DNA from: an uncultured Bacteroidales bacterium
Lineage (GTDB): Bacteria; Bacteroidota; Bacteroidia; Bacteroidales; P3
Direction of reading: 5' to 3'
Assembly (NCBI GenBank): GCA_947168665.1
Contig: CAMVMX010000023.1
Coordinates: forward strand, 1 to 40,205
Length of the DNA: 40,205 nucleotides
Below are positions 22,651 through 31,535 of this stretch, in pieces. Each line of letters begins with the position of its first letter. The stretch's first letter is position 1. The position numbers were made by a program, and so were the translations under genes. Below the pieces are notes generated by a model. The model was not told where the DNA came from. It saw nothing but the letters and a program-made list of their open reading frames with translations, and did no database searches.

Positions 22651-25080
22651 ATGATTCCTATACGCAATCTCGTTCAGTTCTGGGTCATGGCTCTTTTGCT
22701 TGCTGTAGGCGGCGGTTCAGAGGCTCAGAGCCAGGTGAGGAAAGATGGCTCTGAGGCGCATGCCCAAGGTCTGGAGCATTTTTCCTTACAGGGGTGGATA
22801 CTCGTTCCCGACCATGCCGACAGCGTCGAGTTGCGTGCCGCCCACCTGCTGGCCGACCGTCTTGACGGTTTCGCCATCATACAGGAATCCGCAGCCGACA
22901 CGCTCCCCTCTCTCCGCAATCCCGGCCACGGCGCCATGCCCATGGCTGTCTTTGTGGGCAACACACGCATGGCCCGGGGTTCCCTATCCCGCACAGAGGA
23001 ACTGCGCGACGACGGCTTCCGTCTTCGCTCCGATGGCCACACTGCCATTATCTATGGCCGTCAGGGCAAGGCCGTATACTATGGTGCCGCCCGGCTCTTG
23101 GAACTGAAGGGCTACCGCATGACCGACCATCGGGTTCCCGATGTGTCGCCCAGCATCGTGCCGGGCCTTCCCATAGTGGACGAGGTGAACAACCCCTCCT
23201 TTGCCTATCGCGAAATCTGGTACTACACCCCTCACCACAGCCCCGACTATGCCGACTGGCACGGCCTGCACCGCCGCATCCGTGTCGGTCCTGAAGGCCA
23301 GTATATCGACGACAAACAGTCAGCCGGGCCCCTCCGCTGGGCCGACGGCATGTATGTCCACACTTTCCAAAAACTCATCCCTCCCGCCACCTACTTCGAC
23401 CGCCACCCCGAATGGTTCTCCGAGATAGGTGGCCAGCGTGTCCGCGACGGGCAGCTCTGCCTCTCCAACCCCCAGGTCATGGACACCCTCTGCGCCAACC
23501 TCGCCACCATGATGAAACATACCCCCGGCCCCTCTAAAGAGGGGAGGGAGCAGCAGCCCGATGCCCGCATCTGGTCCGTATCCAACAACGACAACTACAA
23601 CGTCTGCCAATGTCCACGCTGCCGCCACGCCGACTCCCTCTACGGTGGTCCCAGCGGCACACTCATCCACTTCATCAACCAGGTGGCTCGCCGTTTCCCC
23701 GACAAGACCATCTCCACCCTGGCCTACCAGTTCACCCGCCGCGCTCCCCAGCCCGTGGGCGGCCATGTCCAGAAGCCCGACAGCAATGTCAACATCATGT
23801 TCTGCTCCATCGAATGCGGGCGGCAGGAGGCCATTGCCACCGCACCCGCCGAGGCCTCTTTCCGCCGCGATATGGAGGAATGGGCCAAACTGACACACAA
23901 CATTTACGTCTGGGACTATGTCGTCCAGTTCCGCAACATGTGGGATCCCTTCCCCAACCTCCACGTCCTCCAGCCCAACCTCAAATACTTCCACGACCAC
24001 GGCGTCCGCCTCATGTTCGAGCAAGGCACTGGTGCCAACAACATGACCTCCTGGATGGAACTGCGCCAATACATGCTGGCTAAACTCCTCTGGGATGTCA
24101 ACGCCGACCCCGACTCGCTCCTCCACGACTTCTGCCTCCACCACTATGGCCTCGCCGCCGCTCCCGTCGAGCAGTTTTACCGCGAAATGCACCGCTCCCT
24201 CATCGCCTCCGGCCAGCGGTTAGACATCTACGGCTACCCCGTCGATGCCGCCACGGGCTACCTTTCGCCCACACAGATAAGTCTTTACCAAACCCTTATC
24301 GCCGCCGCCTACGACAGTCTCGCCCTCTACAACTCCCGCAACAACCCCTTCTTCGAAAACTGCGGCCTCACCGCACAACAGGTGGTACGCGACCGCATCC
24401 GCTATCTCGAACTCTCCCTCGACTATGCCATCCTCGAGCTCACCATGTCCGGCTTCCTGCCCATGGACAGCTCTTTCTCTCTCCGTGCCGACCGTTTTGT
24501 TGCCGACGGCTCGCGTCTCGGCCTCACCATCCTCCACGAAATGGGCTACTCCCTCCACGAATACCGGGCCGACATCGACAACTACCTGGCCAAATGCAGC
24601 CAACCCAATCTGGCACGCCATCGTCCTGTAACCCTCCGCCATCTTCCCCACAGCCAGTACAGTGCCGGTGGTTCCCAAGGCCTCACCGATGGCCGTGCCG
24701 GAATACTCAACTACAAGCGCGACTGGTTAGGCTTCTGGGGCGACACCCTCGACGCCGTCATCGACCTTGGCCGTCGCCATAAAATCAGCCAAATCAAACT
24801 CGATTTCTTCTACTTTCCCCTCTCCTGGATTTTCTTTCCCCAAACCATCAACTACTACATATCCACCGATGGCCGCCGCTGGAACCTTGTCGGCGCCCTC
24901 CGTCCCGATGACCCACAACGCTTGGCCGTGCCGCAGATCAAGACCTTTGCCGTCCAATTTCCCACTCGTCGCGCCCGCTATGTGCGTGTCGAGGCCGTCC
25001 CTCTGCCCTCCATCCCCGCCTGGCACCGCGCCACCGGCTCGTCCCCCTGGCTCTTCACCGACGAGATAATAGTGCGGTAA
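22651..25080 (+). CDS. Secreted DUF4838 protein with C-terminal F5/8-type domain
   Basis: An 809-residue exported protein, probably a glycoside hydrolase relative. A signal peptide (PIRNLVQFWVMALLLAVGGG) is followed by an N-terminal alpha/beta domain like those preceding GH67/GH20 barrels (ADSVELRAAHLLADRL, AIIYGRQGKAVYYGAARLLE). The DUF4838 domain spans roughly residues 170-520, with PSFAYREIWYY, HPEWFSEIGGQRV and WSVSNNDNYNVCQCPRC. The C-terminal ~170 residues resemble a coagulation factor 5/8 (discoidin) carbohydrate-binding domain (NLARHRPVTL, DLGRRHKISQIKLDFF, ARYVRVEA). The substrate is unknown. Oddity: KHTPGPSKEGREQQ is encoded by a dispersed repeat just before the conserved DARIWSVSNND motif. 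Confidence 0.8.
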   Translation: MIPIRNLVQFWVMALLLAVGGGSEAQSQVRKDGSEAHAQGLEHFSLQGWILVPDHADSVELRAAHLLADRLDGFAIIQESAADTLPSLRNPGHGAMPMAVFVGNTRMARGSLSRTEELRDDGFRLRSDGHTAIIYGRQGKAVYYGAARLLELKGYRMTDHRVPDVSPSIVPGLPIVDEVNNPSFAYREIWYYTPHHSPDYADWHGLHRRIRVGPEGQYIDDKQSAGPLRWADGMYVHTFQKLIPPATYFDRHPEWFSEIGGQRVRDGQLCLSNPQVMDTLCANLATMMKHTPGPSKEGREQQPDARIWSVSNNDNYNVCQCPRCRHADSLYGGPSGTLIHFINQVARRFPDKTISTLAYQFTRRAPQPVGGHVQKPDSNVNIMFCSIECGRQEAIATAPAEASFRRDMEEWAKLTHNIYVWDYVVQFRNMWDPFPNLHVLQPNLKYFHDHGVRLMFEQGTGANNMTSWMELRQYMLAKLLWDVNADPDSLLHDFCLHHYGLAAAPVEQFYREMHRSLIASGQRLDIYGYPVDAATGYLSPTQISLYQTLIAAAYDSLALYNSRNNPFFENCGLTAQQVVRDRIRYLELSLDYAILELTMSGFLPMDSSFSLRADRFVADGSRLGLTILHEMGYSLHEYRADIDNYLAKCSQPNLARHRPVTLRHLPHSQYSAGGSQGLTDGRAGILNYKRDWLGFWGDTLDAVIDLGRRHKISQIKLDFFYFPLSWIFFPQTINYYISTDGRRWNLVGALRPDDPQRLAVPQIKTFAVQFPTRRARYVRVEAVPLPSIPAWHRATGSSPWLFTDEIIVR
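23509..23554 (+). repeat. 46-bp dispersed repeat, copy 2, inside the DUF4838 gene
   Basis: Near-identical inverted copy of 17131-17176, with core CCCCTCTAAAGAGGGG. It reads in frame as MKHTPGPSKEGREQ, apparently extra residues inserted between a helix and the conserved DARIWSVSN strand. Length 46 in both copies. Confidence 0.8.
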
Positions 25081-25153
25081 CCCAACTCCCTTTCGTATCA
25101 CACCTTTTTTATCCCTCCGTGCAATATCTGTAATGCGGAGGCGTTATAAGGGT

Positions 25154-25645
25154 ATGGAAAAAGACAAAAATGGCATCAACTGCACCACTCAGTCCGAGCA
25201 CAGTTCATTATGCTTAGCCATGGTCGGCTTCATGGACAACGGCAGGCCCAAGGTGGGTGTCTTCTGGTACAACACCGCTTTGGGCACCCTTTTTGGAGTG
25301 GAGAAGGAAGATGCCGACAACGTTCCCTTCATCAACGGCAAGGCAACTACCAGCAAGCTGCACAAAACCTTTTGGCAAAAACAGCATCATCGTGCTGTGG
25401 CCAAAGGCGACACCCAGTCTGTCTACTATCAAGAGCATAACTATACCATGATACCCCGTGGGCGAGTTTTTCTTGACGAGGCCACAGGCTCTTTTTATGT
25501 ATGCGTAAGCCATTGGCTGAACGACATTGACATAGAACATTTCCGCGAGGTGGTGGAGGACGAGTTCAATTTGCCCCCAGACTTCGAACTTGTTATCGAC
25601 ATACATGGGGACCTCGGGCACGGTTGGTCGGAGGAGGTCATATAG
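25154..25645 (+). CDS. Cytosolic protein of unknown function coupled to a symporter
   Basis: A 163-residue soluble protein, MEKDKNGINCTTQSEHSSLC and on. Notable segments are GRPKVGVFWYNTALGTLFGV, KLHKTFWQKQHHRAV, the PRGRVFLDE turn and VSHWLNDIDIEHFREVVEDE, ending with IDIHGDLGHGWSEE. The C-terminal H-x-D-x-G-H-G-W motif is conspicuous. I have a vague memory of Bacteroidales proteins of this type but no known function. ATG 25154 is chosen over an upstream in-frame ATG (25133) because it gives a hydrophilic start; both are possible. Its stop is 1 nt from the next start, so it is translationally coupled to the sodium symporter. Confidence 0.75.
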   Translation: MEKDKNGINCTTQSEHSSLCLAMVGFMDNGRPKVGVFWYNTALGTLFGVEKEDADNVPFINGKATTSKLHKTFWQKQHHRAVAKGDTQSVYYQEHNYTMIPRGRVFLDEATGSFYVCVSHWLNDIDIEHFREVVEDEFNLPPDFELVIDIHGDLGHGWSEEVI

Positions 25646-25646
25646 C

Positions 25647-27212
25647 ATGCTGACAACTGTACACATCATCGGTATCCTCCTCACCGTAGGCCTTTTGCTT
25701 GCGGTGAGCATTCTTTCAGGCCGCAAAGTGAAAGACGCGCGAAGCTTCACCACCGGGGGGCGTTCGGGCTCGTGGATGGTCTGCGGGGCTATCCTCGGCA
25801 CGCTGGTGGGCGGCCAGTCCACCATCGGCACCGCCCAGCTGGCTTTCAGTTTCGGCATATCGGCTTGGTGGTTCACCATCGGAGCCGCCCTCGGCTCGTT
25901 GGCCTTGGCACTGCTCTATGCCCGTCCGCTGCGCGAAAGCGGCTGCACCACCCTGCTCGAAATCGTGTCGCGCCAATATGGCCGCCGGGCCGAGACCGTC
26001 GGCTCGCTCCTTTTTCTCATCGGCATCTTCATCAGCATCATGTCGCAGGTGCTCTCCTCCTCGGCCATGGTCACCAGCCTCTTCGGCCTGCCGCTGGGCT
26101 GGGCCGCCGTCGTCAGCGCAGTGCTCATTATGCTCTTCGTTCTCTTTGGCGGCATACGCAGTGCGGGGGCGGGCGGCATCATCAAGCTGGTGCTCCTCTA
26201 CGTCGCCTCTATCGCCGCCGGTGCGGTGGTGTGGCACTTGGGCGACGGCCTGGGCGGCGTCATGTCCAGCATCGAACACCTCTATGCCGACCCTATTGTG
26301 GCCGACCTCAACGACATCACCGACGTCGAGAGCATCCACCGCCGCTATGGCAATCTTGTGGCCCGCGGCCCCCTCAAGGACATCGGCGGCTGCCTGTCGC
26401 TCATGCTCGGAGTCGTCACCACGCAGACCTATGCCCAGGGCATCTGGTCCGCCGCCTCCACGCCCAAGGCTCGCCGTGGAGCCGTCTACTGCTCGCTCCT
26501 CATCCCCATCATAGGGGCTGCCTGCGTGTTGGTGGGCATGTACATGCGGGGCCATTATGTTACCGCCGCAGAGTTCGCCGCCCTCACCGCCGCCGGGCAT
26601 CAGTTGCCCGCCGGCATCGGGGTAATCGAAAGTTCTCTGCAGGCTTTCCCCGACTTTGTGCTGAACCACCTGCCCGCATGGATTGGCGGCATAGCCCTCG
26701 GAGCCATGCTCGTCAACATACTGGGCTGTGGCAGTGGCCTCACCCTCGGCGCGGCCACCATCCTGGTGCGCGATGTCTACTCCAACCTTTCCGCCCTGCG
26801 CCGCCGTCGTAAGGCAGCACTGGGTCAGACCTCCGCCGCACCCTCCCGGACGCCGCTGGGCCTCCCCGATGCCGAGGCCAATGCCTCGCGCCAGCTGCTG
26901 CAGACGCGCCTTTCCATCGTGGGGTTGCTGGCCGTGGCTGTTGTCGTGGCCCTCTCGGTGCGCGGCACCTTCATCAACGACCTCGGTTTCCTCTCCCTCG
27001 GGCTGCGTGCCGTGGCGCTGCTGTTTCCGCTCAGTTTCGCCCTCTTCCTGCCAGGGCGCATACGGCCCGGCCGCGTCGTCCCCGCCATGGTGGCGGGCAC
27101 TGCCGCCATGCTGCTGGCCAAATTCATTGTCCTCCCAGCCGACCCCATCTACTACGGTCTCGGGATCTCGCTTGTTATCCTCCTCAGCGGACTCCGCACC
27201 GCCAAAGGCTGA
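25647..27212 (+). CDS. Sodium:solute symporter family transporter
   Basis: A 521-residue inner-membrane protein of the SSS family with about 13 hydrophobic helices. Family features: an N-terminal helix followed by SFTTGGRSGSWMVCGAILGT, then GGQSTIGTAQLAFSFGISAW (the region forming the sodium site in TM1/TM2), and YVASIAAGAVVWHLGDGLGG. A long hydrophilic segment near 395-430 (RRRRKAALGQTSAAPSR...) separates the last helices. It takes up a small organic solute driven by sodium; the substrate cannot be read. ATG 25647 follows the previous stop by 1 nt; the upstream in-frame region belongs to the preceding gene. The linked secreted DUF4838 protein upstream might supply a sugar or uronate, which is speculation. 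Confidence 0.88.
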   Translation: MLTTVHIIGILLTVGLLLAVSILSGRKVKDARSFTTGGRSGSWMVCGAILGTLVGGQSTIGTAQLAFSFGISAWWFTIGAALGSLALALLYARPLRESGCTTLLEIVSRQYGRRAETVGSLLFLIGIFISIMSQVLSSSAMVTSLFGLPLGWAAVVSAVLIMLFVLFGGIRSAGAGGIIKLVLLYVASIAAGAVVWHLGDGLGGVMSSIEHLYADPIVADLNDITDVESIHRRYGNLVARGPLKDIGGCLSLMLGVVTTQTYAQGIWSAASTPKARRGAVYCSLLIPIIGAACVLVGMYMRGHYVTAAEFAALTAAGHQLPAGIGVIESSLQAFPDFVLNHLPAWIGGIALGAMLVNILGCGSGLTLGAATILVRDVYSNLSALRRRRKAALGQTSAAPSRTPLGLPDAEANASRQLLQTRLSIVGLLAVAVVVALSVRGTFINDLGFLSLGLRAVALLFPLSFALFLPGRIRPGRVVPAMVAGTAAMLLAKFIVLPADPIYYGLGISLVILLSGLRTAKG

Positions 27213-27857
27213 ACACCACCCCTGCGACGACCTCTATTGCTTTGTTGTTGAGCGCCAATTGAATCTGAGAAAAGTGGAGCGTGAAAAGAGGTTTGCCTAT
27301 TCGCTCCTTCACAGTCTGACCTTCACTCATATCGCCTATACGACAGGCGTAGTCCGAGGCTTGGACCCACATGGCGGGATTCTGTCGCCGATAGTCTCGG
27401 CAGCCCCTCTGTTGTGCAGATTTCCCGCTAATGGCTGGCGGCGGATTCGCTCTGTCTGTTGCCAATACTTTCTGCAAATGTTCTCGTTATTCAGTCACGG
27501 AGAAAATACCAGCAAAAGAAACAGAATAGAAACACAAAATAAATAGAATAGAAAATGCAGGGTAACGGGTGCGGAAAAGGCTCTTTCCCGCGCTTCAGCA
27601 GCCACTTTCGCCCCAATTACAGACAACTGATAGCCAATGCGGCGCATGGTTGAGTTCCCCCAATCATTGCTGCATGGAAAAATGTTGTTTTTTTGCGGTG
27701 CGAAAATCGGAGGCCGGTTGGGGTGTGGGTGGTGCCGATAGGGGGGTTGGAGTAGGCAGGGGTGGTACGCGCGCCCTCCGCGCCGGAAGGATGACGGGCA
27801 ATGCCGACGGCAGCCCCAAGGCTGCTTAGGGGACGAGAATGGCAGGGACGGGAGCGG
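27213..27857. other. 645-nt intergenic region with several small hairpins
   Basis: No convincing gene. Three short stem-loops follow each other: CGCCT/AGGCG at 27333-27349, GTCC/GGAC at 27352-27366 and GCCGA/TCGGC at 27387-27401. A minus-strand frame over 27184-27477 (containing GCRDYRRQNPAMWVQASDYA) starts inside nothing recognisable and runs into the end of the symporter gene. I recall similar translated strings recurring in Bacteroidales annotations, which would point to a repeated non-coding element rather than a protein, but cannot verify this. An A/T-rich stretch lies at 27520-27560. The rest (27560-27857) shows nothing clear. Confidence 0.4.
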
Positions 27858-28913
27858 CTATAGGCCAGGCTTGAATTCGGCCAGCCAGTCGTTGTCGTGC
27901 GAGTGGCTGCGGGTTTGGCCGGTCCATTGGTCGGGGTCGATATAGACTTCGAGGAGACGGGCTTTGGCGGTGGGGAAGATTTCGGCGGTGTCGGCAATGG
28001 CGGGCAGAAGCACGCATTCGCCCGCATGGATGGGGACGATTTTTCCCAGAGAGTTGACGGCGGCGATGCCCTCCACACAGAGGTAGATGACAAACGAGTC
28101 GAGGGAGGAGAAGTCTTTGCGCAGGGGTTTGTCGATGGAAAGGATGTTGGTGGTGAAGTAGGGGCATTCCGCCAGCATGGTGGTGGCGTTGGGACGATAG
28201 GTGTAGTGGGTTTTGCCGTCGGCAGTGGGGCGGAAGTCGATGGCGTCGAGTGCCTCGTCGGTGTGCAGGGGACGGAGTTTGCCGTTGGCGTCGGGACGGT
28301 TGTAGTCGTAGATGCGGTAGGTGCAGTCGCTGCTTTGTTGTATCTCGGCCAGGAGGATGTCGCGTCCGATGGCGTGGACGCGCCCGGCGGGGATGAAGAA
28401 AGTGTCGCCGGGTTGGGGGCGCTCGATGTGGAGGAGGTGCTCCAGCCGCCCGGCGGCGAGGAATTGCTTGTATTCTTCGGGAGTCACTTCTTGCTCAAAG
28501 CCGTCGACAATCTCCGATTCGGGGCCGGATTCGAGGATATACCACATCTCGGTCTTGCCGTTTTCCATGCCGCGGCGTTGCGCCAGGGTGTCGTCGGGGT
28601 GGACTTGTATGGAGAGCCGGTCGGCGGCGTCGATGAGTTTGAGGAGGAGGGGGAACTCGGTGCCGAAGCGGTCGAAGTTCTTTTCGCCGACAAGTTCGCC
28701 CATATAGATTTCGATGAGTTCGTTGATGTGGTTTTCCGCAAGGAATCCGTTCTCGACCACCGATTCGTTGCCTTCCACGCCCGAAAGGGCCCACAGCTCG
28801 CCGCAGTTGGGGAGGGGGTCGTAGTCGAAGCCGAGGGTTTTGATGCGGTTGCCTCCCCACACTTTTTGTTTGAAGAGAGGGAGGAATTTCAGGGGATATA
28901 GTGAGGTGTCCAT
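27858..28913 (-). CDS. manA: Mannose-6-phosphate isomerase, class I
   Basis: Interconverts mannose-6-phosphate and fructose-6-phosphate, feeding GDP-mannose synthesis or mannose catabolism. The 351-residue zinc cupin starts MDTSLYPLKFLPLFKQKVWG. Its metal ligands are visible: Gln103 and His105 in IQVHPDD, Glu122 in KTEMWYI and His180 in PAGRVHAIG. The C-terminal cupin (residues ~240-350) includes HAGECVLLPA. Length is typical of the short Bacteroidetes/Firmicutes form. It starts 42 nt after the thioredoxin-like gene's stop and is likely in the same minus-strand transcript. Confidence 0.92.
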   Translation of the reverse strand: MDTSLYPLKFLPLFKQKVWGGNRIKTLGFDYDPLPNCGELWALSGVEGNESVVENGFLAENHINELIEIYMGELVGEKNFDRFGTEFPLLLKLIDAADRLSIQVHPDDTLAQRRGMENGKTEMWYILESGPESEIVDGFEQEVTPEEYKQFLAAGRLEHLLHIERPQPGDTFFIPAGRVHAIGRDILLAEIQQSSDCTYRIYDYNRPDANGKLRPLHTDEALDAIDFRPTADGKTHYTYRPNATTMLAECPYFTTNILSIDKPLRKDFSSLDSFVIYLCVEGIAAVNSLGKIVPIHAGECVLLPAIADTAEIFPTAKARLLEVYIDPDQWTGQTRSHSHDNDWLAEFKPGL

Positions 28914-28955
28914 TGTAGGGGTTCTGCTATTGGGTTGAATGAAGGGCGGGGTATG

Positions 28956-29894
28956 TTACTCGGACCCTATCCGCCGTGCGACGCGTTCCAGCTCCCAGAT
29001 GCGCAGGTCGCGTGCCACGACGAGGCCTTTGGGGTCGACCAGAATGAGGTAGGGCAGGTGGTCTACTTCGAGCTGTTTGAGGTATTGGGCGTCCCAGCCG
29101 TTGGGATTGTCATCGATGTTGATGGCGATCAGGCGGGCTTTCTTCCCGTTGAGAAGGGCGGTGGCCTGGTCGCGCCAGGCGGCGCAGATGTCGCACCATC
29201 CGGCAGTGAAAAGAATCAGCGTGTAGGATGTGGAGTCGTGGACTTCGGCAAAGGTACGGCGGTTTTTCTTGGCATCGAGGAATGCGAAGTCGGGCATTTC
29301 GCTGCCTTCGGACACTGCGGGGGTTTGGCGCATCCATCGCCGGAGCATCGCGTAGTGGTAGACGGTGCGGGCTTCGGCTGTGAGCTGTGACACCAGTTGC
29401 CGCACAATGGCTTCGTCCAGATTGGGCATCTGGTCGAAAAGGATGAATGGGATGAAGACAGAGTTGCTGTTGTCGCGTACATATTGGCGCAGGAATCCGT
29501 TGGGGTCGGGTGCGGAGCGGTAGCGCTCCATCAGGTAGCGGTACTCGCTGTTGCTGCGTGAGCCTTTGATGATGGAGGCTTCGGGGCGCGATGCATTGAC
29601 GTTGATGGATATGGCGGAATTCTCTATGTAAAAATAGAGGGGCCGTTGCATTGCGGCATGTTCAATTGCGGCCAACACGGGTTTCTCCACCGCTCCGGCA
29701 AAAAAGAAACGCCCTTTGTTGGCTTTGGCCGTTATGCTGTGGCTGGTGGAGTCGCCGTCGAATAGGGTGAGGGTGATTGTGCCCGAAAGGCTGCTCTCGC
29801 CACTGATTTCGAACCCCTGTGCGCGGACTGCCAGCGGGAGCAGGAAAAGCAGCGCCAGAGCCAGAAGTTTAGTACGAGCGATATGTTGAGCCAT
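28956..29894 (-). CDS. Exported thioredoxin-like protein with N-terminal DUF4369-type domain
   Basis: A 312-residue periplasmic protein. After the signal peptide (HIARTKLLALALLFLLPLAV, cut near RAQ) is a beta-sandwich domain like DUF4369 (SGTITLTLFDGDSTS, RPLYFYIENSAISINV), a helical segment, then a thioredoxin fold from SEMPDFAFLDAKKNRR. Its active site is WCDIC, with the cis-Pro loop HLPYLILVD. The CxxC suggests a reductase or TlpA/ResA-like role in periplasmic thiol chemistry. ATG 29894 (MAQHIART) is preferred as the signal start; ATG 29912 would add six residues. It overlaps the preceding tiny lipoprotein gene by 26 nt. Confidence 0.8.
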   Translation of the reverse strand: MAQHIARTKLLALALLFLLPLAVRAQGFEISGESSLSGTITLTLFDGDSTSHSITAKANKGRFFFAGAVEKPVLAAIEHAAMQRPLYFYIENSAISINVNASRPEASIIKGSRSNSEYRYLMERYRSAPDPNGFLRQYVRDNSNSVFIPFILFDQMPNLDEAIVRQLVSQLTAEARTVYHYAMLRRWMRQTPAVSEGSEMPDFAFLDAKKNRRTFAEVHDSTSYTLILFTAGWCDICAAWRDQATALLNGKKARLIAINIDDNPNGWDAQYLKQLEVDHLPYLILVDPKGLVVARDLRIWELERVARRIGSE

Positions 29895-30072
29895 TCTTTT
29901 TATTGGTGCCACGCACCGAGATATTCGATTTGACCACCTTGCTCGATTTGTATTTCTTGGTGGGATACATCGTGGCTGAGCGTGAAGAGCTGCACGAGGA
30001 AAAACCTCCGCAGACAGCGGTCAGTCCAACAACGAGAACCAGTGCCACGAAAGCCTTTGCACACTTTTTCAT
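29869..30072 (-). CDS. Tiny Ser/Lys-rich lipoprotein
   Basis: A 67-residue exported peptide: signal MKKCAKAFVALVLVVGLTAV followed by CGGFSSCSSSRSA, where either Cys may be lipidated. It ends with a basic tail (YPTKKYKSSKVVKSN, then RGTNKKNGSTYRSY). No domain is recognisable. The start is set at the signal peptide; upstream in-frame codons (to 30108) would make a non-signal N-terminus. It overlaps the thioredoxin-like gene by 26 nt, which supports its being translated. Confidence 0.6.
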   Translation of the reverse strand: MKKCAKAFVALVLVVGLTAVCGGFSSCSSSRSATMYPTKKYKSSKVVKSNISVRGTNKKNGSTYRSY

Positions 30073-30491
30073 AGTACGATGAATTTTATATATTTGTTTA
30101 ATATTCAATGTTCAATGGTGCTTATCACCGCCTTATATGGCTATGCTAAGACATTACAAAATAACGCAAAATTCTTCAGATACACAAACTTTTCTATTTT
30201 TTTAATAGTTTATGGCTGCCAATGAGACATTCTCTCCCCAGAGGGGGCGGAGGCGGAACAGCCTTCAAGGTCGGTGCGGGGGTGTGGGCTGGTTGTGGCA
30301 CGGGAGGCTGCAGACTTCCCATTTTGTATTTTTTATGGTACGGAAGTGTGATAATCAAGACTTTTTTTGTATCTTTGCAACTTGGAAAAGTATTGCGCAC
30401 GGTTGTGCGGCGGTGCTTTATTGTGCAGAAAACGAGTAATATAGATAAAAAGTATAATTATAATCCCGCAGCCTGGGGCTGCACAGTGTAT
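30073..30491. other. Intergenic region between divergent genes
   Basis: About 420 nt with no credible gene. The left part holds the presumed promoter region of the tiny lipoprotein (AT-rich, no perfect -7 element). The middle (30230-30320) is G-rich without clear structure. The right part is the promoter at 30370-30377 and a leader of about 105 nt with two small hairpins: CGCAC/GTGCG near 30396-30409, and GCAGCC/GGCTGC at 30468-30482, ending 9 nt before the ATG at 30492. Confidence 0.6.
30370..30377 (+). promoter_or_regulatory. -7 promoter element of the 30492 gene and possibly efp
   Basis: TATCTTTG followed by CAAC, a perfect match, leaving a leader of about 105 nt. Confidence 0.6.
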
Positions 30492-30776
30492 ATGAATTAC
30501 CAAACAAAGTTACGCATTTACGAGTGGATTTCGTATGTGCTTATTATCGCCGCCACGGTGGTGTATTTTGTATTGCGTAGCCAGGGTGCCGGAGCGCTCA
30601 ACCTCACGCTTTGTATATTGGTTGTGGCAGTTTTCTGCCGCCTGATGATGGAGCGTACCCGCCGGCAGGCTGCCGATGCCGAGAACGACGAGCTGAAGAA
30701 CGATTTGCGCCGACTCACCCAGCTCTATGCCGAGGCCCGCAAAAAGGCCGAAGGCTCTAATGCAACAGAAAAATAA
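30492..30776 (+). CDS. Small two-helix membrane protein with coiled-coil tail
   Basis: A 94-residue protein: MNYQTKLRIYEWISYVLIIA begins the first transmembrane helix (continuing ATVVYFVL), a short loop (RSQGAGA) leads to a second helix (LNLTLCILVVAVFCRLM). A hydrophilic helical tail follows, with heptad-like RQAADAENDELKNDLRRLTQ and ending KKAEGSNATEK. No family recognised. It lies 39 nt upstream of efp and may share its transcript. The GCAGCC/GGCTGC hairpin just before the start could influence ribosome access. Confidence 0.75.
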   Translation: MNYQTKLRIYEWISYVLIIAATVVYFVLRSQGAGALNLTLCILVVAVFCRLMMERTRRQAADAENDELKNDLRRLTQLYAEARKKAEGSNATEK

Positions 30777-30815
30777 TCAATCACATTTAATAATTAATAA
30801 ATCTCATTTTTACCC

Positions 30816-31379
30816 ATGGCAACAACGACTGATATTAAGAATGGTCTCTGTATCAATTTCAACAACGACATCTACACGATTGTGGAGTTCCTGCATGTGA
30901 AACCCGGCAAGGGAGCCGCTTTTGTCCGCACCAAGATGCGCAGTGTGAAGACGGGCCGTATGCTGGAAAACACTTTCCCCAGTGGTGCCAAGATTGACGT
31001 TGTGCGTGTGGAGCGCCGCCCGTACACTTACCTCTACAAAGAGGGCGACATGCACGTGTTTATGCACACCGAAACCTACGAGCAGATCTATATCCCCGAA
31101 AACATCATCAATGCCCCTCAGTTCCTCAAGGACGGGCAGTATGTTGAAATCACCGTGGCTGCCGACAGCGAGACCCCCCTTATCTGCGAGCTTCCCCCAT
31201 TCATCGAGACGGTTGTCACCTACACCGAGCCCGGTTTTGCCGGCAACACCGCCACCAACGCTATGAAGGATGCCACCGTCGAACCCGGCGTGCAGGTCCG
31301 CGTGCCCCTGTTCATCAAAGAGGGCGAGCGCATCAAGGTGGACACCCGCACTTGCGAGTATGCCGAGCGTTTGAAATAA
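30816..31379 (+). CDS. efp: Elongation factor P
   Basis: Relieves ribosome stalling at polyproline stretches. The 187-residue protein has the three beta-barrel domains. The KOW-like N-terminal domain carries the tip loop HVKPGKGAAF with Lys32, the position modified in many bacteria. Then come the central OB domain (YTYLYKEGDMHVFMHTETYE) and the C-terminal OB domain with ATNAMKDATVEPGVQVRVPL and FIKEGERIKVDTRT. Length and sequence are typical. A long hairpin follows 12 nt after the stop. Confidence 0.96.
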   Translation: MATTTDIKNGLCINFNNDIYTIVEFLHVKPGKGAAFVRTKMRSVKTGRMLENTFPSGAKIDVVRVERRPYTYLYKEGDMHVFMHTETYEQIYIPENIINAPQFLKDGQYVEITVAADSETPLICELPPFIETVVTYTEPGFAGNTATNAMKDATVEPGVQVRVPLFIKEGERIKVDTRTCEYAERLK

Positions 31380-31391
31380 AGTATTCACACA

Positions 31392-31445
31392 GGCCTGCCA
31401 CCGTCCGGCCGTGGGCTGCTGCTCGGTGCCGGTTGCTGGCAGGCC
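31392..31445 (+). terminator. Long two-part hairpin downstream of efp
   Basis: Outer stem GGCCTGCCA (31392-31400) with TGGCAGGCC (31437-31445) and inner stem CCGGC (31405-31409) with GCCGG (31428-31432). The following bases are only moderately T-rich (TTATTTGTCTTT), so it is a probable but not perfect terminator. Confidence 0.65.
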
Positions 31446-31535
31446 ACTGCTTATTTGTCTTTACAGTCGGGTCGTTCTCTCAAACGGCAAGAGATATGCG
31501 CCCTACAATTTTTTTTGAATAATAACCCACATCGA

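Noticed and set aside
27184..27477. 97-residue minus-strand protein
   Set aside because: It overlaps the end of the symporter gene, has no promoter or signal of translation and contains several hairpins; treated as intergenic sequence.
30222..30491. Long N-terminal extension of the small two-helix membrane protein
   Set aside because: It would span the promoter at 30370-30377; the Gly-rich translation is not protein-like.
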